Assembly: GCF_005952805.1 (NCBI RefSeq)
Contig: NZ_CP040709.1
Span: forward strand, 186,001 to 250,000
Length of the DNA stretch: 64,000 nucleotides
Reading direction: 5' to 3'
From: Inhella inkyongensis
GTDB taxonomy: Bacteria > Pseudomonadota > Gammaproteobacteria > Burkholderiales > Burkholderiaceae_C
Under the pieces are notes generated by a model, which saw only the letters and a list, made by a program, of their open reading frames with translations, was not told the origin of the DNA and made no database searches. The position numbers were made by a program, and so were the translations under genes. Below, piece by piece: positions 54,841 to 64,000 of this stretch; the first letter of the stretch is position 1; each line of letters begins with the position of its first letter.

Positions 54841-56424
54841 ATGAAACTCAATCTCCCCGTCAGCGGCCGGGAGTACCGCATCCCGGCCGGACAAACCCTG
54901 GTCAGCGTCACCGACCTGCAGGGTCGCATCACCTATTGCAACCCGGCCTTCATCGAGGTCAGCGGCTACACGGCCGAGGAGCTGCTGGGCCAGCCGCACA
55001 ACATCGTGCGCCACCCGGATGTGCCCGCCCAGGCCTTTGAGGATTTGTGGAGCTGTATCCAGGCCGGAAAGCCCTGGAGTGCCCCGGTGAAGAACCGGCG
55101 CAAGAACGGCGATCACTACTGGGTGCTGGCCAACGCCACGCCGATGCGCGATGGCGAGCGCATCACCGGTTACCTGTCGGTGCGCACACCCTGTCCGCCC
55201 GAACTGGCCCAGGCCGCACAGCTTGGCTTTGCTGCGATTCAAGCCGGACAGCTGCGCCTGCACCAAGGCCAGTTTGAAGCGCGTGGCGCACAGCGCTGGC
55301 GGCGCTTGTTGGAACGCCTGCCTGGGCGGCAAGCCTGGCTGCTCTCGGTCAGCCTGTGTGGCATGGCCTTCGCCCTCGCGCACTGGCAAGCCTGGGCCCT
55401 GCTGCCCCTGTTGGCGCTGGCCGGCGCGTGGGCCCTGCACGCTGCCCAGCAGGCCCCACTGCACGGCCTGCTGCGTGACGCCCGGCACCTGGGCGCGGGG
55501 GATCTGGCGCATGAGGTTCGGGTCGAGGGCCGCGGTGTGCTGCGTGATCTGCAGCATGCCCTGCGCCAGGTGGGTGTGAACCTGCGCAGCGTGGTGCTGG
55601 ACGCCCGCCGCGACATCGAGGGCCTGCGCGGTGCGATGTTGGAGATCGGTCATGGCAACCAGGACCTGTCACAGCGCACCGAGCGCCAGGCGGCCAATCT
55701 GGAGCAGACCGCCGCGTCGGTCGAGCAGATCCATGCCACCGTGGGCCAGAGCGCCGAGGCCGCGCAGCAGGGCAGCCAGCTGGCGCAAGAGACCGAAGCC
55801 CTGGCCGCCCGCAGCCACGCTGCCGTGGATGCCCTGACGCACAGCATGGCCGAGATCCAGGCCGCCACCGAGGCCATCGGCAGCATCATCCAGGTGGTGG
55901 AGGGCGTGGCCTTTCAGACCAATCTGCTGGCATTGAATGCGGCCGTGGAGGCGGCCCGAGCCGGCGAGGCCGGGCGCGGGTTTGCCGTGGTGGCCAGCGA
56001 GGTGCGCACCTTGGCGGCGCGTGCCGCCGATGCCGCCAGCCAGGTGCGCCGGCTGGTGCAGCAGTCGCGCGAGCGTGTGGCCTCGGGCGATAGCCAGGGC
56101 CGCGAGGCCCATGCCCGCATGCAAGAGGCCCTGCACAGCGTGACCCGCATGGGCCAGGCCCTGCAGCAGATCCGCCGCGCGGCGCAGGAGCAAGGTCAGG
56201 GCATCGGCGAGATCAACCAGGCGATGGCCGAGCTGGACGGCGTGACGCAGCAAAACGCCGCCATGGTCGAGCAGCTGGCCGCCGCCACCCAGGCCATGCT
56301 GGGGCAGGTCGAGCGCGTCAGCACCTCCACGCGCCTGTTCCGCCTACAGGCCGGCGAGCAGACCCTGTGCGAGCTGGATGCCGTCGCCCTGCGGCGCCAG
56401 CACAAGGCCGGCGCCGCCGCCTGA
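54841..56424 (+). CDS. PAS-domain chemoreceptor, Aer-like
   Basis: 527 residues. N-terminal PAS (about 15-115) with the Aer-type openings [20 protein letters not shown] and [11 protein letters not shown], a FAD/redox-sensing class in aerotaxis receptors. Hydrophobic membrane hairpin about 165-200, then a signalling domain with [20 protein letters not shown] and [19 protein letters not shown]. Directs movement by respiratory state. Expression appears tied to the DNR regulator through the site at 54773. Confidence 0.9.
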   Translation: MKLNLPVSGREYRIPAGQTLVSVTDLQGRITYCNPAFIEVSGYTAEELLGQPHNIVRHPDVPAQAFEDLWSCIQAGKPWSAPVKNRRKNGDHYWVLANATPMRDGERITGYLSVRTPCPPELAQAAQLGFAAIQAGQLRLHQGQFEARGAQRWRRLLERLPGRQAWLLSVSLCGMAFALAHWQAWALLPLLALAGAWALHAAQQAPLHGLLRDARHLGAGDLAHEVRVEGRGVLRDLQHALRQVGVNLRSVVLDARRDIEGLRGAMLEIGHGNQDLSQRTERQAANLEQTAASVEQIHATVGQSAEAAQQGSQLAQETEALAARSHAAVDALTHSMAEIQAATEAIGSIIQVVEGVAFQTNLLALNAAVEAARAGEAGRGFAVVASEVRTLAARAADAASQVRRLVQQSRERVASGDSQGREAHARMQEALHSVTRMGQALQQIRRAAQEQGQGIGEINQAMAELDGVTQQNAAMVEQLAAATQAMLGQVERVSTSTRLFRLQAGEQTLCELDAVALRRQHKAGAAA

Positions 56425-57030
56425 TCACTTCAGCAGGCCCTCGGCCTTCATCGCCTCTTGCACGCTGGCGCGCGCCATCATGCGGCCGCGCAGCGCGCCC
56501 AGGTGGGCGAAGGGGCTGATGTCCACGCCCACGTACTGGCCCCAGTTGCTCAGCACGAAGAGGTAGGCGTCGGCCACGCTGAACTCGCCCAGCAGGTAGT
56601 CGCGGCCTTCCAGCTGGCTGTCCACCCAGGCGAAGCGCTTGAGGAGGGCCTCGCGGAAGTAGGGCTTGCTGTCTTCCGGGAAGCTCGGGTTGAACAGCGG
56701 CGAGAAGCCCTTGTGGATCTCGCTGGTCAGGTAGTTCAACCATTCCTGGCAGCGGGTGCGGGCCAGCGTGCCGTTGGGCGGCGCCAGCTTCTTGTCGGGC
56801 ACCTGGTCGGCGATGTACTGCACGATGGCCGGGCCTTCGGTGATGCGCTCGCCGTTGTCCAGTTCCAGCACCGGCACGCCCCCCTTGGGGTTGATGGCGT
56901 AGAAGTCGCCGCCATCCTCGGTCTTGTGGGTCTTGGTGCTGACGCGCACCAGGTCAAAGGCCAGACCGGCCTCGCGCAGCACGATGTGGGGCGAGAGCGA
57001 GCAGGCGCCGGGACCGTAATAGAGCTTCAT
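56425..57030 (-). CDS. Glutathione S-transferase
   Basis: 201 residues. Thioredoxin-like N-terminal domain MKLYYGPGACSLSPHIVLRE, with the beta-class Gly-Ala-Cys-Ser active region, and GVPVLELDNGERITEGPAIV binding glutathione; helical C-terminal domain with LGEFSVADAYLF. GstA-like detoxification or peroxidase role. Reverse strand, tail to tail with the chemoreceptor (no gap). Start ATG 57030 matches family length. Confidence 0.93.
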   Translation of the reverse strand: MKLYYGPGACSLSPHIVLREAGLAFDLVRVSTKTHKTEDGGDFYAINPKGGVPVLELDNGERITEGPAIVQYIADQVPDKKLAPPNGTLARTRCQEWLNYLTSEIHKGFSPLFNPSFPEDSKPYFREALLKRFAWVDSQLEGRDYLLGEFSVADAYLFVLSNWGQYVGVDISPFAHLGALRGRMMARASVQEAMKAEGLLK

Positions 57031-57212
57031 GGGAGTCCTTTCAAAACAAGGCGCGCAGCCTAGCGCGAAGTCGCCAGCCATGCAGCGCAGCCGGCCATTC
57101 ATGCACGGCGCAGTCGGGTTCAGACGGCGCATTCCGCCATTCGCCCACTCACGCCCTGGCTGGGTGCGCAATCGCCAACACAATGCGCCCCGTTCCAACT
57201 TGGCGATCCACC

Positions 57213-58727
57213 ATGACCTTGTTCAAACCCGTGGCCCTGCTGGTGCTCAGCGCCGGTCTGGCCCTGAGCCCGCAGCCGGCCACAGCAGCCAAAGCCGCGG
57301 CCGCCGAGCCGCTGCAGCTCAAGCCCTGCCGTTTGCGCGGCCTGCCCACCGAGGTGCAGTGCGGCACGCTCCAGCGCCCGCTGGACCCCAGCCAGCCGCA
57401 GGGCAAGCAGATCGGCCTGCGGGTCGTCGTCATCCCGGCCCTGGCACGCAACAAATTGCCCGATCCGGTGACCTTCCTGGCCGGCGGCCCGGGCCAGTCC
57501 ATCGTTGAATTGGCCGACACCGTGGCCAGCCGCATGCGCCGCCTCAGCAACCGGCGTGACATCGTCTTGATGGACCAGCGCGGCACCGGCCAGTCGGCGC
57601 CCCTGCAATGCGCCGACGACAGCCGCCTGAGCGCCGCCGAGGGCCTGGACAGCGCCGCCCAGCTGCGCCGCCTGGAAGCCTGCCGCGCCGAGCTGGAAAA
57701 GCTGCCGCACGGCGACCTGCGCTACTACACGACGACCATCGCCATGCAGGATCTGGACGCCCTGCGCCAGGCCTTGGGCATCCAGCAATGGAATCTGATC
57801 GGCGCCAGCTACGGCACGCGCGCCGCGCTGGAGTACCAGCGCCAGTTCCCGCAGGCCGTGCGCCGCAATGTGATCGACGGCGTGGCGCCGCCCGATATGG
57901 TGCTGCCGGCCAGCTTCTCCACCGACACCCAGGCTGCCCTCGACGCCCTGCTGGCGCATTGCGCCGCCAGCCCGGGTTGCGAGCAGGCCTTCCCGAAGTT
58001 GGCCACCCAGTGGCAGCAGCTGCTGGACGGGCTGCCACGCACCGTGCACTTGGTGAACGGTCGCACCGGCAAGCGCGAGACCCTGACCCTGCAGCGCCAG
58101 CATGTGGTGCGCGCGGTGCGCGGTCCGCTGTATGTGCCCATGCTGGCCAGCGGCCTGCCCGCCGCCATCCAGGCCGCCGCGCAGGGTGACTACGACGCCC
58201 TGGTCGGTCTGGCCAGCGGCATGGGCGGTGGCCGCAAGGAGCTGCGCCTGGCCATGGGCATGCACTTCTCGGTGGTCTGCGCCGAGGACTTCCCACGGAT
58301 GGGCCAGAGCACGGACGCCCCGGGCAAGCACTTCGAGCGCCTGGATGCCGAGCTCTATGCCGGCGTGTGCGCCAAGTGGCCGCGCGGCGCCGTGCCGGCC
58401 GAGTTCTACAGCGTGCCCAAGGCCCCAAGCGCCACCCTGGTGCTCAGCGGCGGCGCCGACCCCGTGACCCCGCCGCGCCACGGCGAACGCATCACCAAGG
58501 CCCTGGGCAGCCTGGCCACGCACGTGGTGGTGCCGGCGGCTGGCCACGGCGTGCTGGCTCTGCCCTGCATGGGCGAGGTGCTGTTCCGCTTCATCAACGC
58601 CAAGACCGACGCCGAGGCCCTGAAGGTGGACGCCAGTTGCGCCGCCAAGATGCCCCTGCCTGCGGCCTTCGTGCCCCCCAATCCCGACCTCCCGGAACCC
58701 GCCAAGAAAGCGAGCGCCGCGCAATGA
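57213..58727 (+). CDS. Secreted alpha/beta hydrolase, peptidase S33/TAP-like
   Basis: 504 residues. Signal peptide FKPVALLVLSAGLALSPQPA with cleavage near ATAA. VTFLAGGPGQSIVEL, DIVLMDQRGTGQS, nucleophile GASYGTRAAL, aspartate in LSGGADPVTPP and histidine in AAGHGVL give a full triad. Tripeptidyl/prolyl-aminopeptidase-like. ATG 57213 starts the signal peptide. Overlaps the ABC ATPase gene by four bases. Confidence 0.88.
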   Translation: MTLFKPVALLVLSAGLALSPQPATAAKAAAAEPLQLKPCRLRGLPTEVQCGTLQRPLDPSQPQGKQIGLRVVVIPALARNKLPDPVTFLAGGPGQSIVELADTVASRMRRLSNRRDIVLMDQRGTGQSAPLQCADDSRLSAAEGLDSAAQLRRLEACRAELEKLPHGDLRYYTTTIAMQDLDALRQALGIQQWNLIGASYGTRAALEYQRQFPQAVRRNVIDGVAPPDMVLPASFSTDTQAALDALLAHCAASPGCEQAFPKLATQWQQLLDGLPRTVHLVNGRTGKRETLTLQRQHVVRAVRGPLYVPMLASGLPAAIQAAAQGDYDALVGLASGMGGGRKELRLAMGMHFSVVCAEDFPRMGQSTDAPGKHFERLDAELYAGVCAKWPRGAVPAEFYSVPKAPSATLVLSGGADPVTPPRHGERITKALGSLATHVVVPAAGHGVLALPCMGEVLFRFINAKTDAEALKVDASCAAKMPLPAAFVPPNPDLPEPAKKASAAQ

Positions 58728-59530
58728 TCCGCATCGACTCCGTGGCCAAGCGCTTCAAGGCGCCAGCGGCCAAAGCCCAAGGCCTGCAAGCCCTCACCGC
58801 CCTCATCAAGAAGCCCGCCCCGAACTGGATTGAGGCGGTGAAGGGTGTCAGTCTGCAGGCCGGCAACGGCCGCATCACCGGCCTGTTGGGCCCCAACGGC
58901 GCCGGCAAGACCACCACCCTGCGCATGCTGGGCGGCTTGTTTGCACCCGACAGCGGGCGCATCGAGGTCGATGGCATCGACGTGCAGCAAGACAGCCAGG
59001 GCGCGCTGGCCCGCATGGGCATCCTGGGTGACGCCCATGGTCTGTACCCGCGCCTGACCGCCCGCGAAAACATCGTCTACTTCGGCCGCCTGCAGGGCAT
59101 GACGAAGGACGCCGCCGAGGCCCGCAGCGAGGTCTTGAGCGAGCTGTTGGACCTGAAGCGCGTGATCGACCGCCGCACCGACGGCTTCAGCCAGGGCGAG
59201 CGCATGAAGACCGCGCTCGCCCGCGCCCTGGTGCATGACCCCGCCAACATCGTGCTGGACGAACCCACCAACGGCCTGGACGTGCTGGCCACCCGCGCCT
59301 TGCGCGAGGCCCTGCGCGTGCTGGCCCGCGAGCAAGGCAAATGCGTGGTGTTCTCCACCCACATCATGCAAGAGGTCGAATACCTCTGCGACGAGGTGGT
59401 GGTGGTGAGTCGTGGCGCCTCGGTGGCGCGCGGCACCGTGGCCGAGCTCAAGCAGCAGACCGGCCGCGAGCGCTTCGAGGACGCCTTTGTCGCCCTCGCT
59501 TTCCCTGAACTGCAGCAGGAGGCCGCATGA
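58724..59530 (+). CDS. natA: ABC transporter ATP-binding protein, NatA type
   Basis: 268 residues. Walker A GPNGAGKTT, signature FSQGERMKTALARAL (SQGER in place of SGGQ), Walker B NIVLDEPTNGLD, and H-loop FSTHIMQEVEYL. NatA-like exporters move sodium or drugs with a NatB permease. Middle gene of the three-gene operon with the secreted hydrolase and permease. Confidence 0.88.
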   Translation: MIRIDSVAKRFKAPAAKAQGLQALTALIKKPAPNWIEAVKGVSLQAGNGRITGLLGPNGAGKTTTLRMLGGLFAPDSGRIEVDGIDVQQDSQGALARMGILGDAHGLYPRLTARENIVYFGRLQGMTKDAAEARSEVLSELLDLKRVIDRRTDGFSQGERMKTALARALVHDPANIVLDEPTNGLDVLATRALREALRVLAREQGKCVVFSTHIMQEVEYLCDEVVVVSRGASVARGTVAELKQQTGRERFEDAFVALAFPELQQEAA

Positions 59531-60729
59531 CTCAGTTTGCAAATACGCCCCGTGTCATGAGTCCTCTGGGCCAAATCGTCGTCGTCTTCGTCAAAGAACT
59601 GATCGACGCGCTGCGCGACCGCCGCACGCTCGGCCGCCTGGCCGTGCCCGCTCTGCTGATGGGCCCGGTGATGTTGATGCTGTTCAGCGGCCTGATCAGT
59701 CAGTTTGAGAGCAAGGCCGAGCAACGCGAGGTGGTGGTGCTGGGCATGCCGCACGCGCCCACGCTGCGCAACTTCATCGAGCGCCAGAACTACAGCATCA
59801 AGGAGGCCCCGGCCGACTACGAAGCCCAGCTGCGGAGCAGCCAGCTCAGCGACCCCGTGTTGGTCATCCCCGAGACCTTCGAGGCCGAACTGGCGCGCGG
59901 CGACAAGCCGGCGCTGGAGGTGGTGACGGACAGCGCCAACAACCGCGCCAGCGCCGGTGCGCGGGTCGTGGTCGCGCTGGTGGAGAGCTTTGGGCGCGAG
60001 CGCGCCGCCCTGGGCCTGATGCTGCGCGGCGTGGCCACCGACAGCCTGCGCCCGGTGGACCTGACCGAACGCGACCTGGCCAGCCCCGGTGCCCGCGCCT
60101 CGCGCCTGACCGGCATGCTGCCGATGTTCGTCATCATGGCGGTGCTCTATGGCTGCCTGACGGCCGCGCTGGACAGCACCTCGGGCGAGCGCGAACGCGG
60201 CTCGCTGGAACCTTTGCTGATGAACCCGGTCAAGCATTTCGGCCTGGTGATGGGTAAGTGGGCCGCGGTGGCCCTGGTGGGGGCGGGCGTGGCGGTGCTG
60301 TGCGCGCTCAGCTTCATGCCGGCGCAGCTGCTGCTCAAGAGCGACAGCCTGCAAGCCATGTTCCGCTTCGGCTGGGGCGAGGTGGCCGGCTTCACGCTGG
60401 TCCTGCTGCCGCTGTGCGCAGCCCTGGGGGCTCTGCTGATGGCCGTGGCCATCCGCACCAAGACCTTCAAGGAAGCCCAGGCCAGCGCCACGATGGTGAT
60501 GACGGTGGTGAGCCTGACGCCCATGGTCAGCATCATGAACCCGGGCGGCGACGCACCCTGGTACTTCTGGGTGCCGGGTCTGGGGCAGAACCAGCTGATG
60601 ATGCTGATCCTCAAGGGTGAGCCGATGCAGCTGATGCAATGGGGCCCGGCCCTGGTGACGGCCGCAGCGCTGACCGCCGCTTGCCTGATCTATGTGGCCC
60701 GCCACATGCGCGAGGCGGTGAGCCGCTGA
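59527..60729 (+). CDS. natB: ABC-2 type permease, NatB type
   Basis: 400 residues. One TM near residue 40, a large extracytoplasmic domain (about 60-185), then five TM helices from about 200. ERERGSLEPLLMNPV is the cytoplasmic coupling motif of ABC-2 permeases. Partner of the NatA-type ATPase. The operon ends in a strong terminator. Confidence 0.88.
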   Translation: MTQFANTPRVMSPLGQIVVVFVKELIDALRDRRTLGRLAVPALLMGPVMLMLFSGLISQFESKAEQREVVVLGMPHAPTLRNFIERQNYSIKEAPADYEAQLRSSQLSDPVLVIPETFEAELARGDKPALEVVTDSANNRASAGARVVVALVESFGRERAALGLMLRGVATDSLRPVDLTERDLASPGARASRLTGMLPMFVIMAVLYGCLTAALDSTSGERERGSLEPLLMNPVKHFGLVMGKWAAVALVGAGVAVLCALSFMPAQLLLKSDSLQAMFRFGWGEVAGFTLVLLPLCAALGALLMAVAIRTKTFKEAQASATMVMTVVSLTPMVSIMNPGGDAPWYFWVPGLGQNQLMMLILKGEPMQLMQWGPALVTAAALTAACLIYVARHMREAVSR

Positions 60730-60770
60730 TCGGGAATCGGGCCGTCCGATGGACGGCCTCGTGGAAAGAG

Positions 60771-60801
60771 GGGACCGGTCGCTGGCGACCGGTCCCTTTT
60801 T
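60771..60801 (+). terminator. Strong rho-independent terminator after natB
   Basis: GGGACCGGTCGC and GCGACCGGTCCC form a perfect 12-bp stem around TG, followed by TTTTT. An additional hairpin (GGCCGTCC-GAT-GGACGGCC) lies at 60740-60758. The stop codon of the reverse-strand gene overlaps the T run. Confidence 0.95.
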
Positions 60802-61087
60802 AATTGCGGTGTCGGTCGCGCGCTGCGGCGGCGCGCGCGGCGGCCATGGCTTCGACGGACAAATCCACTTGGGGTGCCTGGGACTGGTCGATCAGCTTTT
60901 GGAAGTCGCTGAGCGACATTTCGAGCTCTTCGACCTGCGGCGCGCGCGGCTCCATGTGGACGCGACGTTCGCGCATGCCCACCGGGGGGCCGCGGTCCCG
61001 CATGCGGCGCTCACGGCCGCTGCGCCGCTCGGTGGCGGGCCACTGGGAGTCCGGCTGGCCGGAACGGTGCGCCTTGGATTCGCTCAT
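60800..61087 (-). CDS. Hypothetical charged protein
   Basis: 95 residues, hydrophilic, no TM helix. Arginine-rich centre (ERRSGRERRMRDRG, GMRERRVHM) followed by VEELEMSLSDFQKLIDQSQA and an alanine/arginine C-terminal helix. Unrecognised; possibly nucleic-acid binding because of its basic centre, which is only a guess. ATG 61087. Confidence 0.6.
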   Translation of the reverse strand: MSESKAHRSGQPDSQWPATERRSGRERRMRDRGPPVGMRERRVHMEPRAPQVEELEMSLSDFQKLIDQSQAPQVDLSVEAMAAARAAAARDRHRN

Positions 61088-61142
61088 GGGCCCAGGATGA
61101 CAGCAAACGCCCGACCTGAAAACCCCAATCAGCAGGAGGAAG

Positions 61143-61418
61143 TCACGGTTTGGTGTGGTCTTCCATCCAGCCCAGCCAGCGCATGGCCTGCTCGCGGCTG
61201 TCGCCGCACATCTCGGGGCTGGGCTGCAAGGAGCCGCAAACCGCCGGGCGTTCGGGCCGCCCGAAGAGCCGGCAGCGGTCCTCGTCATCCAGCTGCGCGC
61301 AGCGCACCCCGGCAGGCTTGCCATCGGGGTGACCCGGAATGGGCGTGCTGATCGAGGGGGCGATGCAGCAGGCGGCGCAGCGGGGGCGGCAGGCGAAAGG
61401 GCTGAGGGCGGCAGACAT
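61143..61418 (-). CDS. YkgJ-type cysteine-cluster protein
   Basis: 91 residues. [30 protein letters not shown] and [11 protein letters not shown] match the CxxCxxCC pattern of the YkgJ/UPF0153 zinc- or iron-binding family. Function unknown. Reverse strand, between two hypothetical genes. Confidence 0.85.
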   Translation of the reverse strand: MSAALSPFACRPRCAACCIAPSISTPIPGHPDGKPAGVRCAQLDDEDRCRLFGRPERPAVCGSLQPSPEMCGDSREQAMRWLGWMEDHTKP

Positions 61419-61433
61419 GCCGCCATGCTGCCA

Positions 61434-62090
61434 TCAAGCCACCGCCGTGCGGCGCGGCCGCCGCAGGCTGCGCCACATCCAATAGGCCAGATGCGCCAGC
61501 ACGGCCAGGACCGGCAAGGCCAGCAGCACGGTGTGGCGCAGCGCCTCAGGGAAGAGCTTGGCCTGACCGAGGAAAAAGGCCGAAGTGGCCAAATACATCG
61601 CCGTCTCCATGCGCCACAAATGCCGCACCAGACGCTGCGAGCGTGTCAGGGCGTTGGCGTGCAGGGCCTTCAGGTCCATCGCCACGCCCAGCAGGGCCAG
61701 GGTGCCGAAGGCGGCGTAGATGGGCGCTGGAAACCGATCCAACTGACCACCCGGCCCGGCTTGCAGCGCCCAACCCAGGCCCAGGCCGGCCACGACCAAG
61801 CCGAGCCCACTCAAGCCGGCATACAGGCCGCGCGCCTGGGCGACCTCGCGGCGCACGGTCAGCAGCGCGGTGCTGACCAGATAGACCACCAGCAGGCCCG
61901 CCACCACCGAGATCCGCACGGGCTTCATCGCCGCCATCAGGGCCCCGCTGCTGCCCATGATGAGCATGGCGATCACGAAGCCCATGCCGGCGCGCTTGTG
62001 CGCGGCCGAGCCTTTGGCCGCCGCCATGGCCCAGGCGCCGGCGCCCAGGGCGAGGCCGCCGGCCAACCAATGAAGAATGCTCAAGCCCAT
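61434..62090 (-). CDS. Membrane protein, DUF2306-like
   Basis: 218 residues, about seven TM helices. LHWLAGGLALGAGAWAMAAA then KGSAAHKRAGMGFVIAMLIM follow the DUF2306 pattern. Function unknown. Start ATG 62090 matches the first helix. It is divergent from a related-looking membrane gene at 62369; the 278 bases between hold no feature I can support. Confidence 0.7.
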   Translation of the reverse strand: MGLSILHWLAGGLALGAGAWAMAAAKGSAAHKRAGMGFVIAMLIMGSSGALMAAMKPVRISVVAGLLVVYLVSTALLTVRREVAQARGLYAGLSGLGLVVAGLGLGWALQAGPGGQLDRFPAPIYAAFGTLALLGVAMDLKALHANALTRSQRLVRHLWRMETAMYLATSAFFLGQAKLFPEALRHTVLLALPVLAVLAHLAYWMWRSLRRPRRTAVA

Positions 62091-62368
62091 GGTGATGGCC
62101 TCGGAAGTTTGCGATGCCCGCACTGTCGAGCGCCGGCATCCACGGCGGGGCATCGCTGCGACGAAGCGCGGCCCTCGGCGACCCAGACACGGAGGGCCCG
62201 TGTTCAGCGGCTCGCCCCGCGGGGCTGCGGCGCCGCGCCCGTTTCGCTCCCGCGAAATCGTCGTTCGGTCCGCAAGGTCGTGTTTCGTCGCAGGCGCTGT
62301 CACTTCGGCGCGGGTGCGCCGCACAGTGCCCCTCACCGCCAAGAACCGCTTGCACTGAAAGGCACTCG

Positions 62369-63190
62369 ATGCAACTGAACCCCACCGCAGGCCTCGCGCC
62401 CGCTGCCCCGGCCCGCTGGGACCGAGCCTTGCAATGGAGTGCCCGCAGCTGGATGGCCATTGCCCTGCTCGGCCAGGCCCTGTTCCTGGTTTATGTGATC
62501 GTGTTCTATGGCGGCGCAGCCTGGCGCGGCCAGTGGCAGGACTGGAACAAGGTGCTGCCACGCGGCTTCATCCCCGGTGACACCCTGCACAACCTGCTGG
62601 TCGGCGGGCATCTGCTGTTCACGGTCTTGATCCTGGCCGGCGGTGCGGTGCAGCTGTGGCCCGCGCTGCGCCGCGCACGGCCGGCCTGGCATCGCTGGAA
62701 TGGCCGGCTCTATCTGTTCTCGGCCACGGTGCTGGCGCTGGGTGGTCTAGCGATGATCGCGGACGGCTTCAGCGGCCCCAAGCTGGGGCAGCGCCTCGGC
62801 ATTGCGCTGAACGCGATGCTGATCCTGGTGTGTGCCTGGCAGGCCTGGCGCGCGGCGCGGGCGCGCCGGGTGGACGTGCACCGGCGTTGGGCCATTCGCC
62901 TGTGGCTGGTGGTGGCCGGCGTCTGGTTCTTTCGCATCGGGCTGATGCTGTGGATCCTGATCTGGCAGGCCCCGGTGGGCTTCGAGCCCAAGGGCTTCTA
63001 CGGCCCGACACTGACCGCTCTGGCCTTTGCCCAGACCCTACTGCCGCTGGCCCTGGCCGAGGCCTATTTCCGCGCGCAGCGCAGTGGTCGGCATCGGGCC
63101 AAGACCACCGTGGCGCTCGGGCTGGCTGGTGTGTTGACCCTGGCCGGCATTGGCGCGGCCTTTCTGATGCTGTGGAGCCCCCGCCTATGA
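62369..63190 (+). CDS. Membrane protein, DUF2306 family
   Basis: 273 residues, about eight TM helices. GHLLFTVLILAGGAVQLWPA, WHRWNGRLYLFSATVLALG and VDVHRRWAIRLWL are DUF2306 signatures with membrane-embedded histidines, suggesting haem or metal binding in the family, unproven here. ATG preceded by AAAGG. Overlaps the next gene by four bases. Confidence 0.8.
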   Translation: MQLNPTAGLAPAAPARWDRALQWSARSWMAIALLGQALFLVYVIVFYGGAAWRGQWQDWNKVLPRGFIPGDTLHNLLVGGHLLFTVLILAGGAVQLWPALRRARPAWHRWNGRLYLFSATVLALGGLAMIADGFSGPKLGQRLGIALNAMLILVCAWQAWRAARARRVDVHRRWAIRLWLVVAGVWFFRIGLMLWILIWQAPVGFEPKGFYGPTLTALAFAQTLLPLALAEAYFRAQRSGRHRAKTTVALGLAGVLTLAGIGAAFLMLWSPRL

Positions 63191-63870
63191 ACCCCACCCC
63201 CTTCCGCCGCGCCGCCGCCTGGGCGGCCCTGATGCTGGCCCTGAGTTATCTGCTGGCCTTTGGCCTGCAAGCCACCCTGTTCAACCCGGGCCCGGGCCCG
63301 GGCCTGAGCGTGGCGGCGCGCTTTGACTTCCTGCTCCAGCACCAGCGCGCGTTTCAGGCCTGGCTGCTGCTCTATCCGCTGATGGCGCTGATGCTGGCGC
63401 CGCTGATCCTTGGGCTGCAGGAGCGACTTCAGCCCCAGGCACCGCAGTGGATGGCGCTGGCTGTGCCGATGGGGTGGATCTGGGTCGCCCTGCTGCTGAT
63501 CAGCGGCATGGTGGGCGTGCTGGGTGTGGAGCTGGCCGTGCGCCTGAACCAGCAACCCGAGAACCGCGTGCTGGCCCTGGGCCTGGCGCAGGCGACCGGC
63601 GTGATCCAGAACGCCCTGGGTGGCGGCAACGAGCTGGTCGGCGGCGTCTGGACCCTGCTGCTGGCGGCCGCCGCGCGGGGTCAGTGGGGCCGTGGCCTGA
63701 TGGCCCTGAGCGGGCTGATCGGCGTGGCCGGTGTGCTCAGCATCTGGCCGCCTTTTGCCGATGCGGTGATGGTGTTCGGGCTGGGCCAGATCCTGTGGTT
63801 CGGGGCCGTGGCGCAGTGGCTGTGGTGTCCGGGCCCGCAACGGGGGCTTGCGGCGGCTTCGGTATCGTGA
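63187..63870 (+). CDS. Hypothetical membrane protein
   Basis: 227 residues, six predicted TM helices. Contains RFDFLLQHQRAFQAWLLLYP, GMVGVLGVELAVRLNQQPE, GGGNELVGGVWTLLLAA and IWPPFADAVMVFGLGQILWF. Unrecognised family. Co-translated with the preceding DUF2306 gene (ATGA overlap). Confidence 0.7.
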   Translation: MNPTPFRRAAAWAALMLALSYLLAFGLQATLFNPGPGPGLSVAARFDFLLQHQRAFQAWLLLYPLMALMLAPLILGLQERLQPQAPQWMALAVPMGWIWVALLLISGMVGVLGVELAVRLNQQPENRVLALGLAQATGVIQNALGGGNELVGGVWTLLLAAAARGQWGRGLMALSGLIGVAGVLSIWPPFADAVMVFGLGQILWFGAVAQWLWCPGPQRGLAAASVS

Positions 63871-63877
63871 CGCCCCC

Positions 63878-64000
63878 ATGAGTCTTGGAAGCCCATTGGC
63901 CCCCAAAGCGCGCGGCTGGCGCGTCCTGTTCGGCTGGCGCCGCTTGCGCACCACCGGCCTGGTCTGCACCGCGGTGGCATCGCTGTTCAGCCTGGGCTGG
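63878..64000 (+). CDS. Start of an unidentified gene, cut by the window end
   Basis: Open from ATG 63878 to the last base, 41 codons: MSLGSPLAPKARGWRVLFGW then RRLRTTGLVCTAVASLFSLG. The end is hydrophobic and looks like a first TM helix. No identity can be given from this fragment. Only seven bases after the previous stop. Confidence 0.5.
   Translation, partial: MSLGSPLAPKARGWRVLFGWRRLRTTGLVCTAVASLFSLGW

Overview
The window is a very GC-rich chromosomal segment of a Gram-negative bacterium. Protein content (respiratory nitrate reductase with NarX/NarL, DNR-type regulator, UbiUVT, adenosylcobalamin-dependent ribonucleotide reductase, many chemoreceptors) and codon usage suggest a facultatively denitrifying betaproteobacterium, probably of the Burkholderiales (Rubrivivax/Roseateles/Inhella-like). 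This is inferred from protein character only; no rRNA or tRNA gene is present.

Layout. 1-1060: end of a first ubiV gene and a first ubiT (oxygen-independent ubiquinone hydroxylation). 1153-4382: a solute-binding protein coupled to a membrane PAS protein whose histidine-kinase core has lost its key residues. 4533-7577: an operon behind an FNR/DNR-type site (SufT-like protein, polytopic membrane protein, thiamine-diphosphate 2-oxoacid decarboxylase). 7652-9205: chemoreceptor. 9238-12217: nrdJ with one FNR/DNR site and a pair of NrdR boxes. 12341-33646: a compact anaerobic respiration block: narXL, three narK-type transporters, narGHJI, a cytoplasmic parvulin, a second ubiUVT set, a small opposite-strand trio, moaA, a NirD/NirL-like protein and ric (ytfE). 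33653-35863: katG, reverse strand.

36.0-39.9 kb is visibly AT-richer than its surroundings and carries small unknown genes, all on the reverse strand. Four of them are each followed by an integron-type attC site, and a fifth partial site closes the array. No integrase is seen, so this is a cluster of attC sites lacking integrase (CALIN) and the most clearly mobile part of the window.

40.1-49.5 kb is ordinary accessory chromosome: an MFS exporter, an epimerase-like operon, a chemoreceptor/REC-GGDEF/HPt signalling operon, and an ArsR-type regulator with a membrane serine hydrolase that share a repeated operator. 49.5-56.4 kb returns to denitrification: norQ, a polyferredoxin-like membrane protein and norD (norCB absent), PaiB, a DNR-type regulator and an Aer-like chemoreceptor, with three FNR/DNR sites. 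56.4-64 kb: glutathione transferase, a secreted peptidase-family hydrolase with a NatAB-type ABC exporter, a strong terminator, and small membrane or metal-binding proteins up to a truncated gene at the end.

Working together: DNR, probably responding to nitric oxide or low oxygen, is placed to drive itself, the norQ operon, the Aer-like receptor, nrdJ and the decarboxylase operon. NarXL senses nitrate for narK/narGHJI. UbiUVT and MoaA supply anaerobic quinone and molybdenum cofactor, NrdJ supplies deoxynucleotides without oxygen, and Ric repairs iron centres damaged by nitric oxide.
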